DNA of 64,000 nucleotides from Callipepla californica brunnescens (taxonomy: Eukaryota; Chordata; Aves; Galliformes; Odontophoridae), in assembly GCA_023055505.1 (NCBI GenBank), contig JALIRH010000002.1, positions 56,168,733-56,232,732 on the forward strand, given 5' to 3'. Positions within the stretch are counted from its first letter, which is position 1, and each line of letters begins with the position of its first letter. Under the pieces are notes generated by a model. That model was given only the letters and a program-made list of their open reading frames with translations, did no database searches and was not told the origin of the DNA. Shown here in pieces: positions 1 through 11,160 of the stretch. The translations under genes and the position numbers were made by a program.

Positions 1-1240
1 CCCTATATTTGCTTATATTTCTACCATGTAACAGCAGAGCAGTCAGCTCTTCTTAGGTCAGAAGAGCCAGGCAGATAGCTCTAGGCATGCATTTTATATT
101 TTAAATATGGGGACAAATTTGAAATATGGTATATAACATCTTCAACTAGGAAGTAGTTTTCACAGGAAAAAAAAAAAAAAAAGAAAGACCAAGAGGAAGC
201 TGGGTTATGCACAGAAGCATAAAGAGATATGACAGATAAATTAGTCTCACTGACTAATTGGAAGACCAGAAATGAATAAAATAAAGTATTAACATGAAAA
301 ACGAAGACTAAACATTTGGGAGATTTTTGTAAATATGAGAATGAAGAAGGAAACCCACTGCCAATGCAGAAACAATGCTAGGAAAAGTTACGAAAATTCA
401 CTGAGGCTATTCAAGACACCAGCCTATGAGCAGCCACTTCAGCATACGAAAATCAGAGTTTTGGGGAAGAAAAGTCATGAACTGGAGAATCTACTCACAG
501 CTTTCTAATCCTGAAGATCTGGAATGGCTTCTGCTGGCTAAACCATACATTGTCACTTGTTGTCCCAGTTTGTTACAATCCAGTTTTTCCCAATTACACA
601 AAACAGTCCTACAAGTCTGAAAACAGCCTGATAACACACAAACAATGTGTGTGTGACTGCAAGGCTTGTCAACAATGCTGGGGTTGACAAGAAGTCACTG
701 ATTCTTTTCCAGGTCCAATCTTTCTTTTTAATTTCTCCTGATTAAGTGAAAGCATTTAAAAACTGTTTTTTGAAAACATACTGTAATAAAATCTCCCAGA
801 GATTTTTTTAATGAATAGACGTGCTTTGTTTCTAGCAAGAATTAATGCTTTCTGAGTAAGCGTTGGAAAGCAGTTATACAAGCGAAGGAAAACAGAAGTC
901 ACCATTGATCTCTCAGAGATAGCGCAGGCCTGTCAGTATGATTTGGCTGTTTGGGAATATAAATATTTTCTTCTTTTCCTTCTACAACTGTGATAACAGT
1001 CTGTAAGCCAATGTACAACTGAAGTGTCACCAGAAATTACACCAAATGCACTTTAAAATGATTATAATGTCAAAATTATACTAAAAAGCTTGAAATCTGC
1101 ATGCCCACGGGGCAATATAGCACTACATTTGTGATTTGATGCCACAAGCCTGTAGACTTACTTAGTTCTATAAATATTTTTCAAGGAAATATTTAATTTT
1201 ATCTCTTTTGGAAAAAACCTGTCTCAGAAAATGATATAAG
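1..1240. other. Gene-free AT-rich sequence left of first CR1
   Basis: No coding exon, RNA gene or recognisable transposon was seen. The only simple repeat is an A16 run at 167-182. Short open frames here resemble nothing I know and contain no repeated or low-complexity protein motif. The stretch ends where CR1 similarity begins at about 1241. Confidence 0.6.
167..182. repeat. A16 mononucleotide run
   Basis: An uninterrupted run of sixteen A is visible. It is not joined to a recognisable retroposed body on its left, so it is annotated only as a simple repeat. Confidence 0.9.
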
Positions 1241-1704
1241 AGGAATGAAATTGGATTGTGTTCAGAGAAGGGCAACGAAGCTGGCAAGGGGTCTGGAGAA
1301 CAAAACTTATGGGGAGTGGCTGAGGGAACTGGGATTGTTCCATCTGGAGAATAGAAGGCTCAGGGGAGATCTTATCACTTGCTACAACTACCTGAAAGGA
1401 AATCATAGAGAGGTAGGGGTTGGTCTATTCTCTCAAGTAACAGCAACAGGATGAGAGTTAATGGTCTTAAGTTGAGCCCGGGTTCAGGCTGGATATTAGG
1501 AACAATTTATTCCCAAGAAGAGTAGTGATGTATTGGAACAGGCTACCCAGGAAGGTGGTGGAGTCACCATCCCTGGAGGCGTTCAAGAAATGTGTGAATG
1601 TCACACTGAGGGACATGGTTAGTGGCATGGGAGTGATGGGCTGCTGGTTGGACTAGATGATCTTGGTGGTCTTTTCCAATCTTAATATTTCTGTGATTCT
1701 ATGA
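1241..1704 (+). mobile_element. CR1 LINE, 3'-terminal fragment with end of ORF2
   Basis: This is a 5'-truncated CR1 non-LTR retrotransposon. Its first 210 bases are still open and encode the C-terminal part of ORF2 (endonuclease/reverse transcriptase protein): [11 protein letters not shown], then [17 protein letters not shown] and NYLKG. The frame is lost near 1454, but nucleotide similarity continues through the CR1 landmarks for 'lacccaggaaggtggtggagtc' style sequence (about 1545-1565) and the GGTTGGACTAGATGATCTTGG block (about 1647-1667). It ends in CTGTGATTCTATGA, the octamer-type CR1 terminus at 1691-1704. The complete 3' end and broken frame mark a dead copy. It is one of the best-preserved CR1 copies in the window. 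Confidence 0.95.
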
Positions 1705-4528
1705 AATTGGGGGTGAGATGATCAAGTTTTGTTTTCCAGGAACCGAAATCAGTTTCACTCCTCATAGTTTTTCCAGTCTTAAGATCACGGCCTCACTGCT
1801 CTTTCATGCATATTTCCCCCTTTATAACTACTTTTAACATTTCAGGGAGTTATGTTATTTTCCAGGATTCTGGAGATCCATGACTTCTTCAGGTTTCAAA
1901 GGAAATGAGGTTCAGATGATCACAGTGTGTTCATTCATATATCTCTCTTTCCTCCTCTCTCAAAACAGCTGAGTAATTTTATTCACATTTGGCATATGGA
2001 TGAAGAATGTCAAAGCTAAGACATTTCAACATGTTCTGTCATTTGGGTAAAGGAAAGAGAACTGAGCTGGTGCTGTCAGAGGGATCCAGCCTTTATGTGT
2101 GTTACAGGACAGCAGCCAGGTGGCCATCAGTCTGTGTATATTGGCAGAGCAACAAGTGCCAATGTAGATCTGCCCTGAAGTTCAGACAAAGGTCCTGTAA
2201 CAAAGTTGGGACATCAGAAATGTACTATAGAAAACCAGCTTCTGTTTTCAGAAAAGAACAGAGATTCCAGCCTCCAAGGGTACACAGAAGCACAAGATAA
2301 ACTAGATCTAAGTACTGCCAAAATTGTGTAAGTAAGGGGCTCTCAGCCTTGCCGAAATGGAGGCAGATATCTGTAATTTCTTAGTGTCCAGCAACACTGA
2401 GGTTTTGCAACAGCACTCACAGAGGGGTATGGCTTTAGATCTCAATTTCTGTGCCAGAGTTCATCCTGAAGCATTCAGTAAGGCACTGTTCAGATTGGAC
2501 TGCAAGCTAAAGGTATTAGTACTCACAGAAGCGTCCTGCTGAGTGCTGGGAACTTCAGCACAGTTGGAAACCTATCTGGCACTGCTGACATACAGTGCAA
2601 ACAGTGGCTTTGCTGCCATAGCTGCCATACTCTGTTTAAAGGTGGTTCACTTATGAACTCAATCTTCTTCAAATGCATCTACATTATCATACAAATTAAT
2701 GTGTATAAAGAAATGATTTGTACCTTTCTGCTCAGTCATCTTCCTGGAGGGGGAAAGGAAGGTATTTAAGGAATTAGGATCTAGAAAGCTTGAAATTAGT
2801 TGAGCAAACAAACTGGAGAGACAAATTACAGAAGAGAGTATCAAGCAGATATAGCTCAAAAGTGCTATCTAGCCAACAGTCTAATTATGATAACACGGTA
2901 TTTATCTTCACATTATCCCTGTTGGGCTGCAAATCACTACAATTTTTATATCTTGTGCAGACAACACTGAAACACTGCCGGCAGTGCTGATGCCCATACA
3001 TAAAACCCTCATGTTTTCAATAAAACCCTTCATCTTTCAATTTCAAAGGAGAGAGGGCACTTTGAGGGCAAGGACTACCTGAGCAATTGCAGCAGTCTGC
3101 TTTATGATGAGATGAATGCCTTTCTGGCAACCCATCAGCGCATAAACGCCATGCAGTGGTTTGGAGCTGGCACTGACAACAGAAGTGTAGGCACAGCCTC
3201 AGCCATAGTGCTAAGAGAAAAGGGAGAGCTGAGACTGACAGCTGTGTCACAGGGAGATGAAGTGAAAAAGGCTAAGAGAGGGTCAAACTGCTGCCGAAGT
3301 GCCGCTGTGTCTGGTTTCAACCAAGAGTCAGCAATGATCTACCTGCACTTACTTCCTAATTCACTTGTAACCAGCTTATCTATTAACAGAAATTGATGTA
3401 AAATGTGAAGTCCACATAGCAACATTTCACATGGATACATGCCTATGAATCACCAAAGTCAGAGGACAGGAGTGATTTTTTCATTAAGCAGAACTGTACT
3501 GGAGATCATCCTTAGCTTACAAAGTGTGATATCAAGAAAGAGAAGTAATACTTAATTTAGCCAAGAACAGTCATAAGAAATTCTGAAATGGATTTCAGTA
3601 TGAAAGTAAAGAATTTCATCTAAAGTGAAATCTTTCATCTCAATTTCATCTAAGCTGTTACAGAGGTCCAGAAAAACAACCAAGTCATTATAATGTTCTT
3701 TTTTCCACTGTGCAGAGATCTGGTAGTGAGATACCATGACAAGTTCAAAGGCCAACCAACCAAAGAACCTGGGCAGAGAAGGGTATTTACAATTTTCCTA
3801 CTTTCTTACTCCTCAGGAACCTGAGGGAGAAAGTATCCTGAGGGGTCCAACTTAACACTACCTCCTCAGTTATCATGTGGAAGATGAGGATAGAGAGGAG
3901 CCTGAACAGTCAAAATAAGCATGTCAGCTTCATTAAGCTGAACTTTGTCCAGAAAAAATAAATGAAGGATTTTCCCTAGTGAAGATTGTGGGTACGTAAA
4001 CAACAGGATTCAGCAACCACTCTGATCATGGGACTTTAGTTCAATGGCAGAAGTAGATGCTGAACTTGGAGAGAAATTGTACCTGACATAATTCATACCC
4101 ATGAGGCCATGTCAGATAAATTAAAGGTACTCCAGTTTGAGATGCTCAGCAGAATTTAAATTAAACTTATCAAGACCAGTGAAAAGTGATCAAATACACA
4201 AAAATAAAGAAAGCTACTGTGACAGAATTTGATTGCAGTATGCTGGAAACTAGTATAATAATAGAATAGAATGAGGAGACCAGTCACCATGAAATTACTG
4301 CCATTAACATCTGCCTTATAGGTGTAATTCTACTCTGGTTTATGTCTCCTTCTTGTTATAGAAATGGGCGTAAGGGCTCAGGTGATGACAAGGGTTGCCA
4401 CTGGGTTTCTATGTGAGGTGAGGCTGGGACTGCCCTATGCTGGACACAGCCAGTGCCTACTGGTTCCAATGACCCCAGGGAAAGGCATAGCAGGGCCTTA
4501 CTGCCAAGATGGCAGCTCTTCTGGGAAA
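1705..4528. other. Gene-free interval, no assigned repeat
   Basis: No gene or known transposon could be assigned. A GC-richer block lies at about 3017-3396, with one forward open frame of 94 codons (3112-3396) opposed by two reverse frames of 77 and 61 codons. None has a recognisable domain. The last part, about 4364-4528, is again GC-richer and abuts the next CR1; its origin is unclear. The rest looks like ordinary AT-rich noncoding DNA. Confidence 0.5.
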
Positions 4529-4714
4529 GCATTTCTTCACAACGAGAGTGATGGAGCACTGAAACAGGAGTGAGACTGCGGAGTCTCCTTCTTTGGAGGT
4601 GGTCAAGATGCACCTGGATACCTACCTGTGTAACCTGATCTAGGGAGCCTGCTTTGGCATGGGTCTTGGACTAGATCTCAAGAGGTCCCTTCCAATCCCT
4701 ATAATTTGGTGATT
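4529..4714 (+). mobile_element. CR1 LINE 3' tail (+)
   Basis: A short 5'-truncated CR1 begins at the 'ttcttcacaa..gagrgtgatgrarcactg' landmark. It passes through GAGTCTCCTTCTTTGGAGG (about 4580-4598) and CTAGATCTCAAGAGGTCCCTTCC (about 4671-4693), and ends near 'tttggtgatt', a decayed form of the terminal octamer. Compared with other CR1 tails, a few bases of the usual 'ggctgcccagagagg' box are missing after the 'gaaacagg' word. It sits 109 bp from an opposite-strand CR1, the two 3' ends facing each other. Confidence 0.88.
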
Positions 4715-4823
4715 GAGCAGAAAACACTACGTAGACAGAAAGTGAGGAAAAAATGTGAAAAACAGCCCTGCGAAAGGAGGTGCTCAAGCATAAGTTCCAT
4801 TAAACCTGTAGAGAAGCTCCTGG

Positions 4824-5195
4824 TCATAGAATCATAGGACTGTTTGTGTTGGAAGGGCCCTTTAATGGCCACTTAGTCCAACTCCTCTGCAATGAGCAGT
4901 GACACCTACATCTAGATCAGGTTACTCAGGGCCTGGTCCAGTCTGATCTTAATTTCTCCAGGGATGAGGCATCCACGACCTCTCTTGGCAACTTGTGCCA
5001 GTGCCTCACCATCCTTACTGTAAAAAACTTTTTTTTTTATATCAAATCTAAATCTCACCTCTTTTAGTTTGAAACTGTTTCCCCTTGTTCTCTTACAACA
5101 GATCCTGATAAAGAATCTACCCCCTTCTTTCTTAGAGCTCCTCTTTAGATAATGAAAGACCACTCCCAGGTTTCCCCAGAGCCTTCTCTTCTATA
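4824..5195 (-). mobile_element. CR1 LINE, 3' fragment with ORF2 C-terminus (-)
   Basis: The plus strand opens with TCATAGAATCATAGG, the reverse complement of the CR1 terminus, followed by TTGGAAGGGCCCTTTAATGG. Reading the minus strand, 4912-5163 is open and carries the typical end of CR1 ORF2: RTRGNSFKLKEVRFRF, DIKKKVFYSKDGEALAQVA and a final LDQALSNLI. A T10 stretch near 5029-5038 interrupts the usual wording. The copy is truncated at its 5' end near 5195 and is inactive. It forms a tail-to-tail pair with the copy at 4529-4714. Confidence 0.94.
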
Positions 5196-6445
5196 AAGTA
5201 CGTCCCAGTGAAATTCAGGCATATTTCACTCTGGCCAGTCATTTTAGTTTTGTAGCAATAAAATTTAATTATTGGATTTTTTATACACGACGGACACAGA
5301 CCTTATTGGTAACAGTTTGTTAAAGCAGACATACCTAGAACACTAAAAAAGAAGGGAATCTACAGCTACACAATCTAATTCACGTTGAATGGAGAAAATG
5401 TGTCAAAATGTGCCCAGATACAAAAAAAAAATCCTAATTCTGGTGATGGTATGACTATAATATCAGTTAGACACCGTCTTTGAGGAAGAGAGATATAAAA
5501 GAATTTGAAATGTGAAACCTTGAGTCTTATGTGTTGCTTTTGGCCATAAAAGTTCTCATTCATCAGAGGAAAAAAATGGTGCTGAGCAACCTAAGCAGAT
5601 AAGAAGCTCTTTTGAAGGCCATTTGTGACCATCTCTGCCTGTCACATGTTCAGTGTGGACTGCAGTACAGAAGGGGGAATGCCAAGTGAATTACTAGCAA
5701 AGTGCTAGAAACAAATTTAACTACTGAGCTCTCCCACAGAATGTTTTACTTTCCCTTTGATAGACATTTTCCAGTCCCTGAGTCAGGCTGGGTACCTAAA
5801 CCTACCTATATTTCAAATTCTTCTTCACACATCACAAATATTAATCTTTTTGTCTTGGTCTTGGAATACAGAACTAAGGAGGCTCTTGAAGGCAAATTGA
5901 GTGACTTAATACATCTAAGTGCATAGACATTTTGGAGAAAATGCGTAATGGAACTGGATAAAAATGTTTCCGAAGCATAGGAAAACTTCTGAACAGTAAT
6001 ATATGTACTGCTTTCCTATGAGAAGCAAAGCTTTAGAACTCACTGACCTGCGAGAGAATGCAACACAATTGTGATGCATTCACACAAAAGTGGGTACCAA
6101 ATAAAGCTAGGTGGTCAGTAAAATCCCAATTTGTGAGTTCAAATCACTTGAGTGCGTATTGCATGTGAAGCCTTCTGCCAATGTAAACAATACTATTTGA
6201 AAGCAGTTCTTTCCACAGTGTCCTGGAAAAAAAGATGATCCCATAGAGGTTCTAGGAGGAATAGGAAGGAGAAGAAAATTGATTTGCAATGATGAGCTGA
6301 AAAGCTCTTATAGAAAGATTAGTGTGTAAATAAGCATTTGTGATGACTCTTAATTTGCTCCACTGTCTTCATGTATGTTTGACAGTGGTTATCACGGGGA
6401 TCATGCCATGGCCTCAGGCTCCACAGTGGTAGTTTGGATGGATGT
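5196..6445. other. Gene-free interval
   Basis: No gene, RNA or transposon was recognised. There are only short chance open frames, up to about 74 codons, without known motifs and no simple repeat longer than about 10 bases. Confidence 0.6.
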
Positions 6446-6545
6446 ATCATAAAAACATTAAGGTTGGAAAAGATCACTAAGATCCAGTCCAACTGTCAGA
6501 CCACCACCACCATGTAACTAACCCATGTCACTTGGTGCAACAAGT
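6446..6545 (-). mobile_element. CR1 LINE 3' tail, decayed (-)
   Basis: About 100 bases match the CR1 3' untranslated end read backwards: TATCATAAAAACATTAAGGTTGG, then 'aaaagatcactaagatccagtccaactgtcagacc' and the ACCACCACCATG box, continuing to 'acccatgtcacttggtgcaaca'. The terminal octamer is decayed and the element fades near 6545. It carries no coding sequence. Confidence 0.85.
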
Positions 6546-8408
6546 AGCTGGACACCATTAGAGATAAATGTTTGCTGCTCCTTTACCAACATAGCAGATT
6601 TGCCTTAATATTGATTTTACTGTTATTTTGGTAAAACCACACCTATCCCAGCAATATCATTCATATGACTACAACAGCTCTATGTGGCATTAACAATATA
6701 AGAACATCCTACAGTGCATTTCCTGCACTGACAACAAGGTTGTCATTTAACTTAGCTTGCTTTTTTATCTAACAAATCTCACATAGTTTAAAACTGTGCA
6801 AAGCTTAAGGGAAGATAAATAGGGTAGACATAGCAAGCAATTACCCAAGTGGTCATCATAGGTGTTCTGAAAGTAATGACAAGGAGCTCCCCCTTGGAGG
6901 TTCAGCTGACATGGGAGGAAAATAAATGGGTATCTTGCATGTCCTGAGTTGAAACTGCTCTTTTACTCACGCAGAGCAGAAGAAAAGCATTTCTAATAGG
7001 TCAGTCCAAAGGCATGGTTCCATCTGGAGTTGTGAAGTTTTCTGAGGTTCAGGCTTAAGGCTGGGATGTATAACATGGATGGGAATTAGGAAATCGGATA
7101 AATGTCAGAGAATAAAAGAGCTGAGACAGAAAGTGACAGATATTCCCTGGCACATGACTAAACTCACTGGTGGGAGCCTTTGGAAAATGCTCGTGGTTTG
7201 TGTGTTCCTCTTGCTGTTGAGAAGAACTGGGTTATGTGGAAATTCTATAAATAAACAAATGACCTCAAGACAATCCCAACTTTGAACCCATTTTTCATCC
7301 AGATGCATCCACTCTCCTGCAAAGCCTTGGTATTCAGTTTGCCTTGAAATCAAAAGGCCAATGAGGCTATCATCCCCTGGTTAGCATACTGAAGTAGCCC
7401 AGCAACAAGCAATGCAACACTGAACTACAGATTGCTCCAACAATTAATCTCCTCTCTTCCATTTCCCTTTAACAGTGGTGAGCCACAGAAAAAAATATTT
7501 ATTCTCAACAGATTTTAGATTAAGTCTTTCTTACTTTAGTCACAAGAAATACGTGATTGAAATCAACAGAGTTTGCTTTTAGAATATGCTTAAAATTAGA
7601 GCATTTCTGGCTCTACTTCAGTAATTCCTGGGCATGGCACTGAAAAATGCAAAATGAAAACTAACAACAGTTAACAATATTGTAAACTCAAAGATGCAAT
7701 ACATTAGGAAACTGAAAGAAGCTCACATGTGCTCTGATTTTATTTGAACTCTACTTACTTGACATAAATCAAGAAGGTAGGGAAATTCAAGTAGACTAAA
7801 AATCTCTGAAATTCCACAAAAAGATACCCTGGAGAAAAGGTTTACACAGGCAAACATATCTTCTTGATTTATTTTATTTAAACAGTATTCTAAAACCAGG
7901 ACTAATTACAGCAAAACAGAATGACTCGCAGCAGAAATACTTAATGGTCTTGTAGGCTACGTGATAACTGCATAGCAGGAACTTCCAGGATTTGACTGAC
8001 AAAAATGTGGTGCTCTGCTATGTCAATTTAATTAGAGCTATTCTTTGCAGCTCCAAACCTGTAAACTTATCTAAACCTGAACAGCTATCTATTTACTGCA
8101 GTTCAAGAGACGACCCTCTTTCTGCACTCTTCCCTTGAACTGTTTCCATGGAATGCTGTCCATATTCAGAAAAATGTACAGGTTGCCAAACTGTCAACTG
8201 AAGCTGTAATGAATGGATCTAATTACATTCAAGTAGCAGAGAGCATTGCCATTTTAATCAAATCTGAGCCTTGTGAGATATTTGGCAGAAATACAAGAGA
8301 AAGCCTGAGGAATACACTGCCAAAATGTTAGTAACCTTTTATTCTAAATTCTGCCCGTTGGAGAACTGAATGACAACTGCTTAGCAAAGGTTGGGGGGGT
8401 TTTGTTGC

Positions 8409-8426
8409 TTTTTTTTTTTTTTTTTT
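8409..8426. repeat. T18 mononucleotide run
   Basis: Eighteen consecutive T follow a G7 tract (about 8393-8399) and a short TTTTGTTGC linker. The neighbourhood 8390-8447 is a low-complexity G/T-only patch on this strand. Confidence 0.9.
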
Positions 8427-9824
8427 GAAGGGGGTGTTGGTGGGGAGTTCAAACCTATAGGGCTTCTTCAAGACTTATTAGCCTGTTCTATAACAACAAA
8501 GGAAAACAAAACAAAAAACACAGCCCCGTAATTTCACGGCTAAAAATGATTATCAGCAAGTTAGCTAATCAGTCAACTGCTGTCACACTGCCAGTCACAG
8601 AGGAAAGGAGGACCAAATAACATCATTTAACTCACGGAGTTTCTGCCAGTGCTCAGCTTTGTGTTGTGTACAACAAGAGATATACTAAGCAAATTTCTTT
8701 GTCAAATATCCACTCAGACACTGCCACATTTCCCTTACAAATGGCACAGTTTTATGTTCTGGAGCACCTTCTTACCCTAACACTTTTCCTTACCAGTGTC
8801 TCGTAATTTTTGTATTCCATCTTTCTTTGTAAATCCAAAATCTGTTATTTATTTATCAGTTTCCATTACGAACTCGACATTCATTTGTAAAGTATAAAAA
8901 AAATGTTCAGTAATGGGAAAGAATAAGATAATAAATTATTCAAGCGGTCTGCAAGGTTAATACTTGGACTGGACAAGAAAGAAAACAATCTCTGTAGCTT
9001 TTCAGAATCTATTCTGGAGGGTGAAGGAAAGCAACAAAGGAAGGAAGTACTTTCTTCCAAAGGAATTTATTTGTTAACATAAGGTTTTCAATGCTGTTTC
9101 AGTTCTTCTCATGAAAGGATCTGTGCCAAGAGTATTCTAAGTGAAATATGATAAAAATGAAAGGATTTGTCTCAGATATTTCAGGTGCAGCACAACAGAT
9201 TGCCATCCACCACTTCATTTCCAAGAGATGGCTTTCATTTAATCCACTAGCATTGTGCTTGTTTTGCCCTGCCAGTCGTCACACAGCAACCCTGCAGCTT
9301 CATGTCCCAGGAGGAGGCTGGATGCCAACAAAGTCTTTACACTTACTGTTGCATGCTCTGGTTCCAGCTCTATTCCCAGAAGAAAAGGCATTCAGAAGAA
9401 GGCTTCTTTCAAAGTTCCAAGCAGTCTCCATGTTCATTTTCTTTCACTACATGTTCTGTGTTTACTTGGCATGTCTTTACGCTGTGCAAAACCCAAAAGA
9501 TGGGCAATCTTTACACCTACCTGTCTAATAATTTATTTTGAAGTAGCCTCTGCTATATCATTACTCAGCTTCCCAAACAGCGACAGGATTCGGAGAAAGA
9601 TGTTGTCACAGTATAGACAGTCCTACCACAGTCTCCCTCTATGATGAACGTTATCAGCCAACAGCCTCTCCATTCCTAATCCTCATCTTTTTCCCTCACA
9701 TAGAAGTGATTGGAGTACCAGTCTAAACCACTGCACTTCCTTTTTGGTGAAGATGTTCCTAAAGAAGCTTTCTCTAGTCTTCTTGCAGATTTTCTTGAAG
9801 ACGTTTTTTTGGGATTACTGATGG

Positions 9825-9857
9825 ATTTTTATTTTTATTTATTTATTTATTTATTTT
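9825..9857. repeat. (ATTT)n microsatellite
   Basis: There are about seven tetranucleotide units, the first two with an additional T and the last five perfect. It lies inside an 81-codon forward open frame (9710-9955), where it produces a low-complexity Phe/Tyr/Leu peptide; that frame is therefore not credible as a gene. Confidence 0.9.
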
Positions 9858-10656
9858 GGACAAAAGATAATTGTGCTTTTTATCTTTTTCTGGAAACAGC
9901 GTGTTTTGAAGCATCTGGTGAATTAACTTTCTGGTACACTGATGAAACAGATTAGCATGGGACACGTCACAGGCAACTTCACTGCTGATGCAACTAAAAT
10001 ATCAAATTAACTAATATAAGGAGGAAAGAGATTTTTTGTTTTTCTATAATGCTGGTTGTATCCTCCGTTCTTTAAATACATGCATAGGTCTTTCTGGCTT
10101 CAGCTAATAACAGATGTTTTAAACATGATGTAAAAGCTCCACACAGAAGGATATTTCTCTCCTATCAACTTCAGTTTGAAGCACGAAATATAATTATCCT
10201 TATATCATTATCTTAGCCTGCCTAGTTCAAAGAAATAAGACACAATCTGGAAGTGTTTCTATGCCAAAAAAATGTGCTAGCCTTTTCTTCTAAAAACTGA
10301 GTCGCAGATAGGAGGGAAAGGAGAGAATCCTTTTTATGGGTTAGTAAAAATGGAGTGTTTGCTTCACTCTATGTTCCAATACAAAGCCTAGTACCATAAT
10401 AAGCATGAGCTAAGAGCATTTCAAATGCACAGAGGACACCTAAGCAGAAACAGCCTGCTTTCCAGGCATGCTGAGTGCTTGCTGCAAATGATGGTGCCTA
10501 AGAGCACAGACTCAGGCAACCAGAACTGAGATCTGTTACTGGGAGATGTGCTCTGTTCCGTATACCCTGATACTTTAATGTATCTCCCATGTTACTTTTA
10601 GGAAGAGTAGTAATGGCAGCACTATAAGAAGTAAATCCGGTCAGAAACAGGAGCAC

Positions 10657-10671
10657 AAAAAAAAAAAAAAA
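10657..10671. repeat. A15 mononucleotide run
   Basis: A15 lies only 13 bp before the 3' end of the minus-strand CR1 at 10685. CR1 ends in octamers and not in poly(A), and the orientation would be wrong for a tail of that element. It is a separate simple repeat. Confidence 0.9.
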
Positions 10672-10684
10672 TTAACAGATATTT

Positions 10685-11160
10685 GCAGAATCACTGAGGG
10701 CTGAAAAATTGTAAGGGTTGGAAGGGACCTCTAGAGATTAAGCAAAACTGCCTGTTAAACTAGGTTCCCTACAATAGGTCACAAAGGCAGGTATACAGGC
10801 ATGGATTAAGAGCATGCTCCATGCCCTTAATAAACTTTACAGCCCTCCACTGGACTCTCTAGAAATTCCCTGTCTTTCTTGAACTGGGGAGCCCAGAACT
10901 GCAAACAGTTCAGTCTTACAAGGATAGAATGGAGGATCATCTCCCTCTATCTGCTGGCCACACTCTTTTTAACGCACCCCAGGACACCACTGGCCACACT
11001 GCTGTCTCATAGCCAACCTGTTGTCCACCATGACACCCAGGTCCTTCTCTGCTGAGCTCCTCTCCAGCAGATCAGCCCCTAACCTGTACTGATACGTGTG
11101 GCTATTCCTCCCCAGATTAAAGACTCTACACTTGCTCTCGTTGAAACTCATCAGGTCCCT
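10685..11160 (-). mobile_element. CR1 LINE with internal deletion, ORF2 RT-domain remnant (-)
   Basis: The first ~75 bases (CAGAATCACTGAGGGCTGAA, then GGGTTGGAAGGGACCTCTAG) are the reverse complement of a CR1 3' end. By about 10830 the sequence already corresponds to the much earlier ORF2 region: the reverse strand reads KDRELLERV-like and then CVQFWAP-like words. At 10969-11151 it gives an open frame MSFNESKCRVFNLGR, YRLGADLLE, SSAEKDLGVMVDNRLAM, RQQC. That peptide lies downstream of the reverse transcriptase catalytic core in complete CR1. Roughly 250 bases of the normal ORF2-end/3'UTR segment are missing between, so the copy carries an internal deletion as well as 5' truncation. Confidence 0.92.

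Larger units (their letters stand above)
6546..10684. other. Long gene-free interval
   Basis: No exon or RNA gene was recognised. The interval contains a possible mariner-end scrap near 6865, a T18 run at 8409-8426, an ATTT microsatellite at 9825-9857 and an A15 run at 10657-10671. Two stretches stand out. About 8030-8340 is repeat-free and rich in homeodomain- and TCF-like words. At 9302-9528 all three forward reading frames are open (79 to 129 codons), but none yields a recognisable protein. Confidence 0.5.

Noticed and set aside
1245..1454. Forward frame of 69 residues with clear protein similarity
   Set aside because: The similarity is to the C-terminus of CR1 ORF2; it is part of a dead retrotransposon, not a host gene.
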